Assembly: GCA_964443055.1 (NCBI GenBank) | Contig: CAYUBT010000173.1 | Span: 1-5,488, forward strand | DNA: 5,488 nt | Direction: 5' to 3' | Source: JADYZU01 sp964443055 | GTDB lineage: Bacteria > Pseudomonadota > Alphaproteobacteria > Rhodobacterales > Rhodobacteraceae | Shown here: piece by piece, positions 4,742 to 5,488 of the stretch | Layout of the letters: each line of letters begins with the position of its first letter | How positions within the stretch are numbered: position 1 is the stretch's first letter | The notes under the pieces: model-generated | Database searches by the model: none | What the model was told of the DNA's origin: nothing | The model's input: the letters and a program-made list of their open reading frames with translations, nothing else | Translations under genes and position numbers: made by a program

Positions 4742-5488
4742 TCAGTCGAGGCGCACCACCTGTTCGGTGGCGATGCTTTCCTCGGCCGCCAGCACGATGC
4801 GGAGTGAATCCACCGCTGCCTGCATCGATTCCGACAGGTCGAGATCCTCGCGGATCGCACGCAGGAACAAAGCCTGTTCGCGGTCGCAAAGCTCCTGATG
4901 GCCCGGCTCGTCGCCCGTGCGCAGAATCTCGTCGGGCTTGAGGAAGTTCTTGTCCTCGCCGACGGCGGCATGGTGGACCCGGATCACATCGGTCTTGGTG
5001 TGCTTGTCGATATTGGCGCTGTCGGACAGGTCGTCCGCCCCCTCGCGCGCATGGTCGTCGGGGACGAGGCTCACCGCGCCCTTCGGGCCGACCACATCCT
5101 TCACGAAGAAGGCCGTCTCGGACATCATCGGCCCCCAGCCGGCCTCATACCAGCCGACGGAACCGTCATCGAAGGTCACATGCAGGTGGCCGTAATTCTG
5201 CTTGTCGGCCTCTGCCCAGAGGCCCGCGCCGATCCCGTGCACGCGCACCGGCTTGGCCCCGGTCAGCTGGCACATGACATCGACATAATGCACCCCGCAA
5301 TCGACGATGGGGATGAGACTGTCGATCAGGTTCTTGTGCCACATCCAGGCGTCGCCCGAGGATTGCTGGTTGAGGTTGAGACGCATCACCAGCGGCTTGC
5401 CCATGGTCTTGCCGATCTCGTTGAATTTCTCCCTGCTCGGATGGTCCCGCTGGATTTAACCCAGGACCAGCTTGCGCCCGGTGCGCTT
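4742..5488 (-). pseudogene. Gfo/Idh/MocA-family oxidoreductase, C-terminal part, with an in-frame stop near the window edge
   Basis: Gfo/Idh/MocA proteins are cytosolic NAD(P)-dependent dehydrogenases acting mostly on sugars, inositols and related compounds. The window shows the end of the Rossmann domain (TGRKLVLG) and then the substrate-binding alpha/beta domain. The latter has GKPLVMRLNLNQQSSG, then PIVDCGVHYVDVMCQLTGAKP with the family Asp-x-x-x-His-x-x-Asp pattern (His codon 5288-5290), then FDDGSVGWYEAGWGPMMSE. The C-terminus (EQVVRLD) is complete. Reading in frame from 5488 gives KRTGRKLVLG, a TAA stop (5456-5458), then IQRDHPSREKFNEIGKTMGKP, so family sequence continues through the stop. 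The N-terminal nucleotide-binding part lies beyond the window. If the stop is real the gene is broken; if it is a base-call error this is a normal partial gene. The ATG at 5404 is an internal methionine, not a credible start, because coding similarity extends upstream of it. It is probably co-transcribed with the amidase 77 bases downstream. Confidence 0.85.
5456..5458 (-). other. Premature TAA inside the oxidoreductase frame
   Basis: On the minus strand the codons run GGT-TAA-ATC-CAG, where family members I recall have Gly-Tyr-Ile-Leu. TAT or TAC to TAA is a single-base change and no frameshift is needed, since the same frame is clearly coding on both sides. It lies about 30 bases from the end of the window. 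Confidence 0.75.

Noticed and set aside
4665..4889. Possible 75-residue N-terminal extension of the amidase
   Set aside because: It would overlap the end of the oxidoreductase and translate the hairpin region. The sequence is unlike any amidase N-terminus, and the ATG at 4664 has a well-spaced ribosome site.
5402..5404. ATG at 5404 as the true start of the oxidoreductase gene
   Set aside because: Clear family sequence continues upstream in the same frame, and a protein starting here would lack the whole nucleotide-binding domain.

Overview
The window reads as ordinary, GC-rich (roughly two-thirds G+C by eye) alphaproteobacterial chromosome, most likely from the Rhodobacteraceae/Paracoccaceae. 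The main reason is the tightly coupled trio of class II fumarase, a ~60-residue DUF4169-type protein and a short ribbon-helix-helix protein. I recall this gene order from that group; no search was run. Coding density is very high, no stretch above 300 bases lacks a gene, and both ends cut through genes. I found no tRNA, rRNA, CRISPR array or insertion sequence.

Layout. Bases 1-1492 (+ strand) hold the 3' three-quarters of fumC, then DUF4169, then the ribbon-helix-helix gene, joined by two ATGA stop/start overlaps. A strong hairpin at 1494-1521 separates them from the convergent ndk gene (minus strand, 1543-1965). From the right edge, also on the minus strand, come the C-terminal part of a Gfo/Idh/MocA-family oxidoreductase (4742-5488), an amidase-signature hydrolase (3243-4664) and a metal-dependent amidohydrolase/deacetylase (2098-3222). 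These three probably form one catabolic transcription unit. GC-rich hairpins lie between oxidoreductase and amidase and after the amidohydrolase.

How the genes relate. Fumarase (TCA cycle) and nucleoside-diphosphate kinase (NTP balance) are housekeeping genes. The two hydrolases next to an NAD(P)-type oxidoreductase suggest breakdown of an amide- or acyl-substituted sugar-like or hydroxy-acid compound, but the substrate cannot be read from the sequence.

The most notable anomaly is an in-frame TAA in the oxidoreductase at 5456-5458, about 30 bases from the window end. Clear family sequence lies on both sides and several residues around it look atypical. This is either a true nonsense mutation or low-quality sequence at a contig edge, and I favour the latter. 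I see no good evidence for a previously undescribed system here.
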